DNA of 64,000 nucleotides from DATKNA01 sp963755755 (GTDB lineage Bacteria > Actinomycetota > Actinomycetes > Actinomycetales > Kineosporiaceae), in assembly GCA_963755755.1 (NCBI GenBank), contig CAVWLJ010000002.1:199445-263444 (forward strand), read 5' to 3'. Position 1 is the first letter of the stretch. Every line of letters begins with the position of its first letter. Made by a program: the position numbers and the translations under genes. Below the pieces are notes generated by a model. The model saw nothing but the letters and a program-made list of their open reading frames with translations, had not been told where the DNA came from and made no database searches. Shown here in pieces: positions 45,106 to 55,500 of this stretch.

Positions 45106-46200
45106 CTCTCCATTGTCCCTTCCGGCGCCTCCGGCCGCTCCCGGTGACCCGGCGCGGCGGTCCCGGGTATCGGCGACGTGCAGCCGCAGGAGGGATGCGG
45201 CGGCCACGGGCGGCGGGAGGGCAGGCCGTCCGGCAGTTCCACCTCGAGGGTCGCCCCGAGCGCGGCCGGGCGCACCCGCCCGTCCAGGTGGCCGAGCACC
45301 TGCAGGGCGGCGAGGGACGCCGCGAGCAGCGCGGAGGCCGTCTCCTCGGGCACGCGCGCCGGCCGGCCGGTCAGCTGGGCCAGCACCCGCGGCCACGCCG
45401 GGTCGCGATCGGCGCGGTGCAGGTCCAGGCACCGCAGGCACGCGGTCGCGCCCGGCAGCACGAGCGGACCCACGAGCACCCCGCGCTCGCGGAGGACCAC
45501 GGCCAGGTGCGGCAGCCCGGCCGCGACGAGAGCGGCCGCCTCCGCGCTGTCCGCCGCCGACCCGCGTACGAGCACGACGAGGTCCGGCCCTCCCGCAGGA
45601 GTGGGCGCGGTCGCCCCACCGGCGGGAGCGCGCAGGGCCTCGCCCGCCCGCCGCGCCGCCTCGTCCGGACGCCTCCCGACGTCCGACCAGGCCGCGCCCG
45701 CAGGGCCCACGTCCCCGGGCGTCACGGGCCGCCCGGCGACCAGGTCGACCTGCCCGACGCCGGCACCGGTCAGGGTGGTGGCGAGCGCGGCGGCGGTCCG
45801 CCCGGCACCACGGATCTCGACGACGCGCCGTGCGCGAGCGGCCAGCAGCTCCCAGCCGTCGCCGGCGTCACCGTGCACCACGCTCCAGACCGCGGCGTCC
45901 GGGGCGAGCCGCGGCGCGTCCCGCGCCAGGCGGGCGAGCACGTCGCGGCCGGCGCGGCGGCCCACGAGGACGCCGCTGCCCGCCAGCAGGCGCACCAGCG
46001 CGTAGCGCCCGATGCGCTTCCGGCGACGCCGCATCCGGAAGGGCGCGCTCGTCGAGGCCGGTCCGCAGCAGCTCCAGCAGTTCACGGTCCTGCGTCGTCA
46101 GACCGTCGAGCACCGCGCCCTGCCCGCCGTCCAGGCCGATCTGGACGCTGCCGTCCCCGCGCCACACCGTGCGCAGGCCCGGCTTGATCTGCAGCCGCAT
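45102..46200 (-). CDS. ThiF/TOMM-cyclodehydratase-like protein (Rv3196 type), one frame break
   Basis: ATG 46200 (MRLQIKPGLRTVWRGDGSVQIGLD) with one surplus base removed near 46024 gives 365 residues. The N-terminus resembles the leader-recognition (RRE) region of TOMM proteins. Later come a Rossmann-like strand (VVEIRGAGRTAAALATTLTGAGVGQVDL), and GPLVLPGATACLRCLDLHRADRDPAWPRVLAQL with a CxxC, plus HPSCGC near the C-terminus (zinc tetrad). The architecture is like ocin-ThiF/cyclodehydratase C-subunits, yet no precursor peptide or YcaO gene is visible nearby. It is co-transcribed and coupled with the ABC1 kinase, as in mycobacteria. Confidence 0.78.
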
Positions 46201-46366
46201 CCCGCCCCCACTCGACCCGCCCGCCCCGGGTCGAGGGTGCCAGGCCGTCGCCCTCGGCGTCCGACCGCCGTCCACAGGCTCCCGGCGTCCACAGGCGGAC
46301 CGGAACGGCCGTCACACGCGCGACGGCCCGCCCGGAACCGGGCGGGCCGTCGCGATTCGGCGAAGG

Positions 46367-46522
46367 TCAGGCCTTGCCGAGGATGCGGTTGAGGTTGGTG
46401 CCGCACACCGGGCACTTCCCCTTGGCCATGCGGCGGCCGTTCGTCTCGACGACGTTGCCCTCCGCCTGCCGCTTCTCCTTGCACTTCACGCAGTAGAACT
46501 CGCCGCTGTAGGTCTCGGCCAT
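46367..46522 (-). CDS. DUF5679 zinc-ribbon protein
   Basis: The intact 51-residue protein starts at ATG 46522 after CGAGGAG. It begins MAETYSGEFYCVKCKEKRQAEG and ends GKCPVCGTNLNRILGKA, giving two CxxC pairs and the basic middle typical of DUF5679. It is a widespread actinobacterial small protein of unknown function, possibly ribosome- or nucleic-acid-associated by its charge. It stands just upstream of the ThiF-like gene in the same direction, 166 bases away. Confidence 0.88.
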   Translation of the reverse strand: MAETYSGEFYCVKCKEKRQAEGNVVETNGRRMAKGKCPVCGTNLNRILGKA

Positions 46523-46774
46523 CGTGGCTCCTCGTTGTCCGTGGTCAGGTCGTCGTGGGGCCGGCCGGGGGCCGGCGGATCCGGGGCCCGGCGTGACCCG
46601 GGACTCGAAGGGCACGAGCCCGCTCCGTCACGACATGCACGCACCTTAGCCGAGGACGGCGCGTTGTCCTGCTCAACCCGGCCCTTCCGGTGCGCGGCGT
46701 CATCACGCAGGGTCACCCCGGTTAGGGTCGGCTCGACCGGATGAGCGCGCCGCAGACCGAGATCGGGGACGCCG

Positions 46775-47581
46775 ATGAGCTGGTGGCAGGAGACCTACGA
46801 GCACCTGCGCGTCCGACGGGAGGACGACGGGGTCGCGGTGCTCGTCCTCGACCTTCCCGAACGCCGCAACATGATGTCGGCGCCGATGACGGCGTCGTGG
46901 CGCCGGGCCGTGGCCGGGATCGCCCAGGACCGCGGCGTCCGCTGCGTGGTGGTCAGCGGGGCGGGCGCGGCGTTCTCCTCCGGAGGGGACCTGGCGTGGA
47001 TCGGTGCCGAGCCGGACGCACCGATCGACCGCCTGCGCGCCCGGATGGACGCGTTCTACCGGGACTGGCTCTGCATCGCCGATCTCGAGGTCCCGACGGT
47101 CGCGGCCGTCTCCGGAGCGGCCGTCGGGGCCGGTCTCGCCCTCGCGCTCGCCTGTGACCTGCGGTTCGTCGCCGAGGACGCCCGCCTGTCGGTGCCGTTC
47201 ACGCGGCTCGGGATGCACCCCGGCATGCTCACCACCTGGTCGCTGCCGCGGGTCGCCGGCGTCGCCGTCGCGCGTGACCTCCTGCTCACCGGGCGCGCCG
47301 TCGACGGCGTCGAGGCGGTGCGGCTCGGCATCGCCAGCCGGGCGCTGCCTGCCGGGGAGGTGCTCACCGTCGCGCTCGAGACGGCCCGGGGCATCGCCGC
47401 CAACGCTCCTGTCGCGACCCGGCTCACGAAGCTCGCGCTGGCCGGCGAGGGGCACGCGGACCGGGACGCCGCCCTCCGCTGGGAGGCGCTCGCCCAGGCC
47501 GTGACCCTGGCCTCGGAGGACCTCCAGGAGGGGCTGACCGCCCAGCGGGAGCGGCGTCCACCCCGCTTCACCGGGCGCTGA
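46775..47581 (+). CDS. enoyl-CoA hydratase/isomerase family protein
   Basis: The intact 268-residue protein starts at ATG 46775. Crotonase features: VLVLDLPERRNMMSAPM, GAGAAFSSGGDLAWIG (first oxyanion-hole region), VSGAAVGAGLALALACDLRFVAEDARLSVPFTRLGMHPG (second oxyanion-hole segment), and LLTGRAVDGVEAVRLGIASRAL. In standard hydratases the second catalytic Glu lies around PFTRLGM; here the position reads RLGMHPG, so hydratase activity may be altered and another crotonase reaction is possible. Stands alone, pathway unclear. Confidence 0.88.
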   Translation: MSWWQETYEHLRVRREDDGVAVLVLDLPERRNMMSAPMTASWRRAVAGIAQDRGVRCVVVSGAGAAFSSGGDLAWIGAEPDAPIDRLRARMDAFYRDWLCIADLEVPTVAAVSGAAVGAGLALALACDLRFVAEDARLSVPFTRLGMHPGMLTTWSLPRVAGVAVARDLLLTGRAVDGVEAVRLGIASRALPAGEVLTVALETARGIAANAPVATRLTKLALAGEGHADRDAALRWEALAQAVTLASEDLQEGLTAQRERRPPRFTGR

Positions 47582-47905
47582 CCACCGCCGCCCCCCACCC
47601 GGGACGAGGAAGACCCCGGGACCGGAGAGGCGCGCCTTCCCCTGCGCACATCCCCGGCCCGGGGTCTGGTGCCTCACGCTAGGCCCGCCTCCGGGACCGG
47701 TCAACGGCACTCCGCCCACCGCTGTGGACGCACCTGTGGACGGTGTGGGGAGAACCCGGGCCGGGCCTGGGGACGACCGGGGGACGACGGGGGACGACGT
47801 GTGGAGCACCGGGTCCGCCCGGAGCACCGGAACCGGACGGACCTGCGGCTTCGTGCGTCCTCACCCTGTGGACGGAAGGATTCTTCGCCGCGCGCCGGTA
47901 CTTTG
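47582..47905. repeat. intergenic region with 10-base tandem repeat
   Basis: No gene is supported here. Positions 47769-47798 hold three copies of a GGGGGACGAC-like 10-base unit (the first slightly different). Four TGTGGA(C/G) hexamers are scattered at about 47724, 47735, 47802 and 47871; they resemble half of a DnaA box but lack the AA end and are not regularly spaced. Confidence 0.5.
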
Positions 47906-48505
47906 GTGGCATGGGACGTCGTGGCCCTGCCCGCGCAGCCGCCGGACGTGGACGTCCGGCGCAGCCGGCGGCGCCTGCGCACGGTCACGGCCTACCGCGA
48001 GGGCGACCGGACCGTCGTCCTCATCCCGGCGCGGTTCACCACCGCGCAGGAGCAGGAGTGGGTGCGGCGCATGCTGGCACGACTCTCCGCCCAGGACCGT
48101 CGGCGGCGCCCCGGGGACGCCGACCTCGCCGCCCGCGCCGTCGAGCTCTCCCGCCGCTATCTCGGCGGCCTCGCCCAGCCCGCGAGCGTCTCGTGGGCGA
48201 CGAACCAGAACAGCCGCTGGGGGTCGTGCACCCCGGCGGACCGCAGCATCCGACTGAGCACCCGGCTGCAGGGGATGCCCGCGTGGGTGATCGACTACGT
48301 GCTGCTGCACGAGCTCGCCCACCTCGTCGAGCAGGGACACGGGCCACGCTTCTGGCAGCTGCTGGAGACCTACCCCAAGACGGAGCGGGCCCGGGGCTTC
48401 CTCGAGGGGTTCGCCGCCGCCCGCCAGCTCCCGATCAGCGAGGGCGACGGCGAGGAGCCGCACGAGCCGGCGGACCGGCCGGCTCAGACCGAGCCCGCCT
48501 CCTGA
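47906..48505 (+). CDS. YgjP-like (M48-type) zinc metallopeptidase domain protein
   Basis: From GTG 47906 (or 47921) the product has about 199 residues. The zinc site is LLHELAHLVEQGHGPRFW (HExxH plus downstream His), and the family-specific block NQNSRWGSCTPADRSIRLSTRLQGMPAWVIDYV precedes it. YgjP/DUF45 proteins are soluble minimal gluzincins, often found beside restriction or repair genes; their natural substrates are unknown. The 3' end overlaps the convergent NUDIX gene by 22 bases. The start is uncertain because neither GTG has a clear ribosome site. Confidence 0.85.
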   Translation: MAWDVVALPAQPPDVDVRRSRRRLRTVTAYREGDRTVVLIPARFTTAQEQEWVRRMLARLSAQDRRRRPGDADLAARAVELSRRYLGGLAQPASVSWATNQNSRWGSCTPADRSIRLSTRLQGMPAWVIDYVLLHELAHLVEQGHGPRFWQLLETYPKTERARGFLEGFAAARQLPISEGDGEEPHEPADRPAQTEPAS

Positions 48506-49093
48506 CGGCGTCCGCCCACCAGCGCTGCCGCCCGCTCGACGACGGCGACGACGCCGGGCGCCACCGCCTCCGGCAGCCCGTCGACGGGCCACCACGCCAC
48601 CTGCAGGCTCTCCGGGCTCAGGTAGCTGAGCGGACCGGGCTCGGCCCGGTCCGCGCACGACGAGCGCGTGCTGCACGTCGAGGTGCCAGTCGACGACTCC
48701 GGGCCGGCACGGCGCCCGGTGCCGGGAGAGGGCCACGACGTCGGGCAGGAGCTCGCCGGTCAGGCCGGTCTCCTCCTCGACCTCGCGCGCCGCTGCGAGC
48801 GGCAGGGTCATGTCCTCCGGCTCCAGGTGGCCGCCCGGCTGCACCCAGACACCGAGCCGGCCGTGCAGCACCAGGCAGGTCAGCGCGGCGTCGGGGGAGA
48901 GGACCACCGCCGACGCGGTCACGTGGCTCGGAGCCGCCTGCCGGGTGAGGAGCGCGGCGCCGTGCTCGTCGAGCAATGCCCGCCACGCCCAGGCCTCGAA
49001 GCGTTCCTCCGGTGTGTCGCGCGGCGCGTGGGCGATGGCGTGCCGGAGGTCGGCGACCAGCCCCTCGCGGGGCCTCCAGTTTCCGGCCGTCAC
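48484..49093 (-). CDS. NUDIX hydrolase, one frame break
   Basis: GTG 49093 overlaps the stop of the upstream Zincin_2 gene (GTGA). Removing one surplus base near 48653 gives 202 residues. The Nudix box is GGHLEPEDMTLPLAAAREVEEETGL, with two more residues between the first Glu and REV than the textbook spacing, as in several actinobacterial members. HVTASAVVLSPDAALTCLVLHGRLGVWVQPGG precedes it. Substrate probably a nucleoside diphosphate derivative; not further assignable. Confidence 0.85.
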
Positions 49094-50577
49094 CGTCCGC
49101 CCTCCGGCCGGCGCGGGCCGGCGTCCCCGCCGCCGTCGTCCGGAGCCTCGTCGGGAGCCTCGTCGGGAGCCTCGTCCGGAGCCTCGTCGTCCGGAGCCTT
49201 GTCGTCGCCGAGCTCGACCCGCTGGTCGAGGATCTCGGCCAGCGCCTCGTCCATCGCCGTGCTCGCGGTGGTGCCGGCGCCCTTGGCGAAGCCGACGGGG
49301 TCGGCGAACGACTCCTCGGTGGGTGCGAGATCCGGGTGGGCCCAGAGGGCGTCGCGGCCCTCGACCCCCCGCTCGGCGGTGAGCGCCGCCCACACGGCCG
49401 CCGCCTCGCGGAGCCGCCGCGGCCGGAGCTCCAGGCCCACGAGCGAGGCGAAGATGTGCTCGGCGGGTCCGCCAGCTGCCCGGCGACGGCGGACGGTCTC
49501 GCGCAGCGCCTCGCGGTGCGGCAGCGTCGAGGCCGCCGCGGCGTCCACGACCTCGTCGATCCAGCCCTCCACCAGGGCGAGCGCGGTCTCCAGCCGATCG
49601 AGGGCGGCCCGCTGCTGCGGCGTCGTCTGCGGCTCGAACAGACCCGACGAGAGCGCCTCCTGCAGGGCCTCGGGGTCGCTCGGGTCGACGCTGCGCACGG
49701 CCTCCTCGAGCGCGTCGGCGTCGATGGTGATGCCGCGCGCGTACTCCTCGACCGCGCCCAGGAGGTGGGCACGCAGCCAGGGGACGCCGGCGATGAGCCG
49801 GGCGTGCGCAGCCTCGCGCAGCGCGAGGTAGAGGCGGACCTCGTCGCCGTCGAGCCCGAGCCCGGCGCCGAAGGCCGCCACGTTGGCGGGGAGCAGGGCC
49901 GCACGGCCGGCCGGCAGCAGCGGGATCCCGGTGTCGCCCGCTCCCACGACCTCGCCGGCGAGGGCGCCGAGCGCCTGTCCGAGCTGGGCGCCGAAGAAGG
50001 CCCCGCCCATCCGGCGGACCATCGGCAGCGCCCCGCCGATCATCGAGCGCATCTCCTCGGGCGCCTGAGCGGCCATCGCCGTCGACATCGCCTCGGCCAC
50101 GGACGCCGCGATGGGCTCGACGATGCCCTTCCAGGTCGGCAGCGTCTTCTCGACCCACTCCGCCCGGCTCCACGCCTCGCTGCGCGCGGTGGCCGACGGC
50201 AGGTCGGTGACGCGGTCGAGCCACAGGTCGGCGGTGCGCAGCGCCTCGGCGACCTGCCGATGCTCGGCGTCCGTCACCGCCGGGTCGCCGCCCTCCGCCT
50301 GTGCGGCGACGGCGCGTGCCACGTCGTGCGCGGCGTCCCAGTTGACCGGTCCGTCGCCGCCGCCGGCGAACATCTGCTGCACCTGGGCGAGCACCGCCTG
50401 CAGGCCTGCGGCGTCCTTGGGGAAGCCGGGCAGGTCGGCGAAGCCCGGCGGCAGCATGCTGCGGAGCTGCTCGGGGTCCACGCCGCCGGGCCCGAACATG
50501 GCCTGCAGCATCGCTGCGAGGGGGTCGGGCTCGTCGTCGTCCCGGCGCTCGGGCAGTCCGCCCTGGCTGTCGCTCAT
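49090..50577 (-). CDS. zinc-dependent metalloprotease family (Zincin_2/DUF2342) protein
   Basis: The intact protein of 495 residues starts at ATG 50577 (or ATG 50583). It shows MLPPGFADLPGFPKD, the family segment LPANVAAFGAGLGLDGDEVRLYLALREAAHARLIAGVPWLRAHLLGAVEEYARG with the EAAHARL zinc-site-like motif, and RRRAAGGPAEHIFASLVGLELRPRRLREAAAVW. It is the neighbour of the PDZ/Lon-like protein, as in mycobacteria (Rv3195). The C-terminus has a short tandem repeat of DEAP. Proteolytic activity is inferred from the fold only. Confidence 0.87.
   Translation of the reverse strand: MSDSQGGLPERRDDDEPDPLAAMLQAMFGPGGVDPEQLRSMLPPGFADLPGFPKDAAGLQAVLAQVQQMFAGGGDGPVNWDAAHDVARAVAAQAEGGDPAVTDAEHRQVAEALRTADLWLDRVTDLPSATARSEAWSRAEWVEKTLPTWKGIVEPIAASVAEAMSTAMAAQAPEEMRSMIGGALPMVRRMGGAFFGAQLGQALGALAGEVVGAGDTGIPLLPAGRAALLPANVAAFGAGLGLDGDEVRLYLALREAAHARLIAGVPWLRAHLLGAVEEYARGITIDADALEEAVRSVDPSDPEALQEALSSGLFEPQTTPQQRAALDRLETALALVEGWIDEVVDAAAASTLPHREALRETVRRRRAAGGPAEHIFASLVGLELRPRRLREAAAVWAALTAERGVEGRDALWAHPDLAPTEESFADPVGFAKGAGTTASTAMDEALAEILDQRVELGDDKAPDDEAPDEAPDEAPDEAPDDGGGDAGPRRPEGGR
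49141..49206 (-). repeat. 12-base tandem repeat coding for DEAP
   Basis: The unit GACGAGGCTCCG (coding strand) repeats about four times, with a fifth, interrupted copy, at the 3' end of the Zincin_2 gene. It encodes PDDEAPDEAPDEAPDEAPDD. Copy-number change here would be in frame and tolerated. Confidence 0.75.
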
Positions 50578-50785
50578 CTCCATCACGCCCGTCGTGTCGG
50601 GGCCCCGAGCCGGGGGCCGTCGTCCGGGGCAACGCACAAGGCCGTCCGGACGTCCCCACGGTATGCGACGAGGCGTCCGCCGCGAACCGGACGCCGGGCC
50701 GCGTTCGCCGACGGCACAGCGGGCCCGCGTACCCTGATCGGACAGGCGGCCGTAGGGGGCCCCGACGAGGTGGAGGGAGGGCCGC

Positions 50786-51901
50786 GTGTCCCACGACGTC
50801 ACGGGTGCGCCCGCCCTGCCGCACCCGTCGGCCGGCGGTCCCGTGGCCCCGCCGGACCGCGGCTTGCGGCCGCGCACGGTCGTGCTGCTGGTCTCGCTGT
50901 TCGTCTCGATCCTGCTCGTCGGCGTCGTCGCGGTGCTCCCGGTGCCGTACGTCGTGCTCAGCGAGGGTCCGGCGCTCAACACCCTGTCCGCGCCCGGCGG
51001 GAAACCGCTCATCGAGATCACCGGCCGGACGACGTACCCGACGACGGCCGGCGGGCTCTACCTGACCACGGTGTCGGTGCTGGGCGGCCCGCGCCCCGTC
51101 ACGCTGCCGACCGTGCTGCGGGCGTGGCTGGACCCCGACGAGGCCGCCGTGCCGGTGGAGGCCGTCTTCCCGCCCGGGCAGACCGCTCAGCAGGCCGACC
51201 AGGAGACCCGCCAGGAGATGTCGGACTCGCAGACGGCCGCCACCGCCGCCGCCCTGCAGGAGCTCGGCATCCCCGTCACGGTGTCCGTCGGCAGCCTCGT
51301 CAAGGGCGTGCCTGCCGCGCGCGTGCTCCGGCCCGGGGACGTGCTCCTGGCCGTGCAGGGCCGGCCGGTCACGGGCTTCGCGTCGCTGCGCGAGGCTGTC
51401 GCGCAGGTGGCTCCCGGCCAGACCGTGCAGGTGCGCCTGCGGCGCGGTGGCGAGGAGCGGACGGTCGACGTGGCGACCACCAAGGACGCCGCGGGCCGGA
51501 CCGCCGTCGGCCTCTCGCCGCACTACGCCTTCCCGTTCGACGTGAAGATCCAGATCGACGACATCGGCGGGCCGAGCGCCGGAACGATGTTCGCGCTCGG
51601 CATCGTCGACAAGCTGACGCCCGGGAACCTCACCGGCGGTCAGCAGATCGCAGGCACGGGCGAGATCGGCCCCGACGGGACGGTCGCGCCGATCGGCGGG
51701 ATCGCGGAGAAGATGATCGGGGCCCGGCGCGTCGGGGCACGCTGGTTCCTGGCTCCCGCGGACAACTGCAGCGAGGTGGTCGGGCACATCCCCGACGGGC
51801 TGCACGTCGTCCGGATCTCCACGCTGCACGGGGCGCGGCAGGCGGTCGAGGCCATCGCGCAGGGCGGCAGCGCGACGGCGGCCCTGCCCACCTGCTCCTG
51901 A
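50786..51901 (+). CDS. PDZ-domain, Lon-like membrane serine peptidase (YlbL family)
   Basis: The intact 371-residue protein starts at GTG 50786 after GGAGGGAGG. One membrane helix near residues 33-55 (VVLLVSLFVSILLVGVVAVLPVP) is followed by a PDZ domain (about 165-245; VPAARVLRPGDVLLAVQGRPVTGFASLREAV). A Lon-type S16 domain has the catalytic Ser in DIGGPSAGTMFALGIVD and the catalytic Lys in GGIAEKMIGARRVGA. The protein faces outward. It corresponds to Rv3194c in the synteny. Divergent from the Zincin_2 gene. Confidence 0.92.
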   Translation: MSHDVTGAPALPHPSAGGPVAPPDRGLRPRTVVLLVSLFVSILLVGVVAVLPVPYVVLSEGPALNTLSAPGGKPLIEITGRTTYPTTAGGLYLTTVSVLGGPRPVTLPTVLRAWLDPDEAAVPVEAVFPPGQTAQQADQETRQEMSDSQTAATAAALQELGIPVTVSVGSLVKGVPAARVLRPGDVLLAVQGRPVTGFASLREAVAQVAPGQTVQVRLRRGGEERTVDVATTKDAAGRTAVGLSPHYAFPFDVKIQIDDIGGPSAGTMFALGIVDKLTPGNLTGGQQIAGTGEIGPDGTVAPIGGIAEKMIGARRVGARWFLAPADNCSEVVGHIPDGLHVVRISTLHGARQAVEAIAQGGSATAALPTCS

Positions 51902-51935
51902 CGACCGGGTTCCTCTCCTGACCGACCGGCCGCGC

Positions 51936-52524
51936 TCAGGCGAGGGTCGCGGCCAGGGCCTCGAGCAGGCCCGGCACGAGGTCCGGGCCGACGGCGACGT
52001 CGACGGCCCGGTCGTGATCCCGGGCCCGGACGGCGCATCCGTTCGTCCCGTCCCGCAGGATCGCCACCGCCAGCCGGACCTCGCGCCGCGAGGGGTGCTG
52101 CGACAGCCAGGTGACGGCCTCGTCCGGGTCCGGCGGCATCTGCGCCTCGACCTCGGGCGGGACGACGACCCGCTCGGTCACCACCGCGGCGCCGTCGACG
52201 GTCTCGGGCCAGGTGAGCGAGCCCAGGAGCTGTTCCATCGTCGACGCCTGCGGCAGGTCCTCCTGCTCGACGATCGTGATGTGCTCCGGGTCGGCCTCGC
52301 GCGGCGGCGACCACCTCGGCGGGCAGCCGGTCGGCGAGCTCCCGGTCGCGGGCGAGCGCGCCGGCCGTGCGGACGAGCGCGAAGAGGCGGATCGGGCCGT
52401 CCCACCCCCCGGCGGCCACGTGCTGCTCGAGCTCGCGAACGGCGCGCAGCACGGCGTCCTGGCGTGACGACACGGCGGCCTGAGGTGGCGGGGAGGCGGC
52501 GGGGACGGCGTCCTCGGAGGTCAC
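51936..52524 (-). CDS. PPA1309 family protein, one frame break
   Basis: GTG 52524 with one surplus base removed near 52303 gives 195 residues. The N-terminal helical part (DAVLRAVRELEQHVAAGGWDGPIRLFALVRTAGALARD) joins DPEHITIVEQEDLPQASTMEQLLGSLTWPETVDGAAVVTERVVVPPEVEAQMPPD and ends RAVDVAVGPDLVPGLLEALAATL. This is the PPA1309 family, always found between the PDZ/Lon-like gene and the UPF0182 gene in actinobacteria. Function unknown. Convergent with the PDZ gene and divergent from UPF0182. Confidence 0.85.
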
Positions 52525-52599
52525 CCGGCGATCCTCGCACGGCCCCCCGAGCACAGCCTGCGCGGGGAACCACAGGTTCGCTGGGTAAGTTCTCCCCCC

Positions 52600-55500
52600 G
52601 TGAGCTTCGAGTCCGAGCCCGTCCGCGGCTCGCGACCGGTCGTGCGGCGGCGCCGCCGGCGCGGTGCGCTGATCCCTACGCTGATCGCCCTCGGCGTCCT
52701 CGTCGTCCTCGTCCTGGTGGTGGACGGGATCTGGACCGACGCCCTGTGGTACGGCCAGCTGGGGTTCGTCTCGGTGTACCGGACGCAGCTGCTCGTGCAG
52801 GTCCTGCTCTTCGTCCTCGGGGCGCTCGTCATGGCCGGCTCGGTGCTGTCCGCGCTGGTCATCGCCTATCGGACCCGCCCGGTGTACGTGCCGACGGCAT
52901 CCGAGCAGAGCGGCATCGAGCGCTACCGGGAGGCGCTGGAGCCGCTGCGGCGCCTCGTCGTGCTCGCCGTCCCCGCCGTGCTCGGGATCTTCGCCGGGTC
53001 CGCCGTCACGGGCCAGTGGCAGACGGTGCTGCTGTGGTGGAACGGCGTCTCGTTCGGGCGGGACGACCCGCAGTTCGGGCTCGACGTCGGCTTCTTCGTC
53101 TTCACGCTGCCGTTCGTCGAGTTCCTCGTCGGCTTCCTCACCGCGGTGGTCGTCCTCACGGGGATCGCCGCCCTCGTCGCGCACTACCTCTACGGCGGCC
53201 TGCGGCTCACCGGTCCGGGGCCGCGGCTCACGTCAGCCGCCCGGATCCACCTCTCGGTGCTCGCGGCCGCGTTCCTGTTCCTGCGCGCCGTCGACTACTG
53301 GCTCGGCCGGTACGACCTCGCGGTGAACTTCTCCGGCCGCTTCACCGGCCTCAACTACACCGACGCGCACGCCACCCTGACGGCGAAGGGCATCCTCGCC
53401 GGCATCGCGCTCATCGTGGCGGCACTGTTCATCGTCGGTGCCCTGATCGAGGGCTGGTGGCGCTCGCTGCCCGTCTACGGCGTCGTCGGCCTGCTCGTCT
53501 GCGCGATCCTCATCGGCGGCATCTACCCGGCGATCGTCCAGCGTTTCCAGGTGACGCCGAGCGCGCAGACGCTGGAGGCTCCCTACATCCAGCGGAACAT
53601 CGACGCGACCCGCGCCTCCTACGGGCTCGACCACGGTGAAGGTCTCCGCGTTCAGCGGCCAGAGCGAGGGCGCCCCGCAGGCGACGAAGGCCTCCGAGAC
53701 GGCGGCACCGGGGATCCGGCTGATCGACCCGAGCATCGTCAGCGACGCCTTCCGGCAGCAGCAGCAGATCAGCCAGTACTACACCTTCCAGGACAACCTG
53801 GACGTCGACCGGTACACGCTCAAGAACGGGAGCAAGGAAGAGGAGCAGGACAGCGTGGTGGCGGTCCGCGAGCTGAACCAGGACGGGCTCGGCGCCGACC
53901 AGCGCAACTGGTACAACGACCACATCGTCTACACGCATGGGATCGGTCTGGTCGCGGCGTACGGCAACAAGCGCGGTGCGAACGGGAACCCGCTCTTCTA
54001 CGAGGAGAACATCCCGCCGTCGAACACCGTCGGTCCCTACCAGCCGCGGGTGTACTTCGGCGAGGAGTCCCCGGACTACTCGATCGTCGGCGGCCCGAAG
54101 GGCACGGCCGCGCGAGCTCGACTATCCCAACAGCAGCACGCTGCGGCAGCAGAACACGACGTACGCGGGCCAGGGCGGGGTCTCCATGGGGTCGGCGGTC
54201 AACCGGCTGCTGTACGCGATCAAGTTCCGGGAGCAGAACATCCTGCTGTCCGATGCCGTGACGGACCAGTCGCGAATCATGTACGACCGCTCGCCGCGTG
54301 ACCGGGTCGAGAAGGTGGCGCCGTACCTGACCCTGGACGGCGACCCGTACCCCTCGGTGGTGGACGGGAAGATCGTGTGGATCGTCGACGGGTACACGAC
54401 GACGAGCCAGTACCCGTACGCGCAGACGACGTCGCTGCGGGACGTGACCTCGGACTCGGTGACGCAGTCCAAGAGCAGCGTCGTCGCCCTGGACGCCCAG
54501 GACATCAACTACATCCGCAACTCGGTCAAGGCCACGGTCGACGCCTACACCGGTGCGGTCACGCTCTACGCCTGGGACGACAGCGACCCGGTGCTGCGGA
54601 CCTGGATGAAGATCTTCCCCGGCACCGTCAAGCCGCTGTCGCAGATGACCGGCTCCCTGATGTCGCACGTGCGCTACCCCGAGGACCTCTTCAAGGTCCA
54701 GCGGACGATGCTCGGCCGCTACCACGTGACCGACGCGAACTCGTTCTTCGGGGGGCAGGACTTCTGGCAGGTGCCGGCCGATCCCACGGACAACGACGCC
54801 TCGCCGGGCCTGCAGCCGCCGTTCTACTTCTCCGTGCAGATGCCCGACCAGCAGTCGCCGTCGTACTCGCTGACGTCGACGTTCATTCCGCAGAGCAACG
54901 GGCAGCAGACCCGGAACGTGCTCACCGGCTACCTCGCCGTCGACAGCAACGCCGGCGCGCAGAAGGGCAACCGGAGCCCGAACTACGGTCAGCTGCGCCT
55001 GCTCCAGCTGCCGAAGGACACCTCCGTGCCGGCACCGGGCCAGGTGCAGGCGAACTTCAGCGCGGACGCCGTCGTGAGCAACCAGCTCAACATCCTCGGC
55101 GGCGGCAAGACCGGCTCCGGCTCGCGACTCGAGTACGGCAACCTGCTGACGCTCCCGCTGGCCGGCGGCCTGCTGTACGTCGAACCCGTGTACCTGCGCA
55201 GCTCGGTGGGTCAGACGTCGGTCCCGCTGCTGCAGAAGGTGCTGGTCTCGTACAACAACAACATCGGGTACGCCGACACGCCTGCAGTGCGCGCTCGACC
55301 AGGCGTTCAACGCACGGCAGCCGGGGTCGACCAACAGCCCGGCGTGCGAGGGCGACTCGGGCACGAGCGGGACGAACCCGAACCCCGGGACGGGCGGCAC
55401 GACCACGACGCCGCCGAGCTCGGGCTCGACCAGCCCGGGCACGACCACCGGTGGGAACCTGACCGCGCAGCAGCAGCTGCAGCAGGCCCTGGCCCAAGCG

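Noticed and set aside
47720..47880. TGTGGA repeats as a replication origin (DnaA boxes)
   Set aside because: The motifs lack the last two A residues of the box, are few and irregular, and no dnaA, dnaN or AT-rich unwinding region is nearby.
47861..51829. A leftward open frame of about 1300 codons
   Set aside because: It crosses the antisense of the YgjP and PDZ genes and an off-frame copy of the Zincin_2 gene; only a small part coincides with the NUDIX gene frame. High GC content keeps such shadow frames open.
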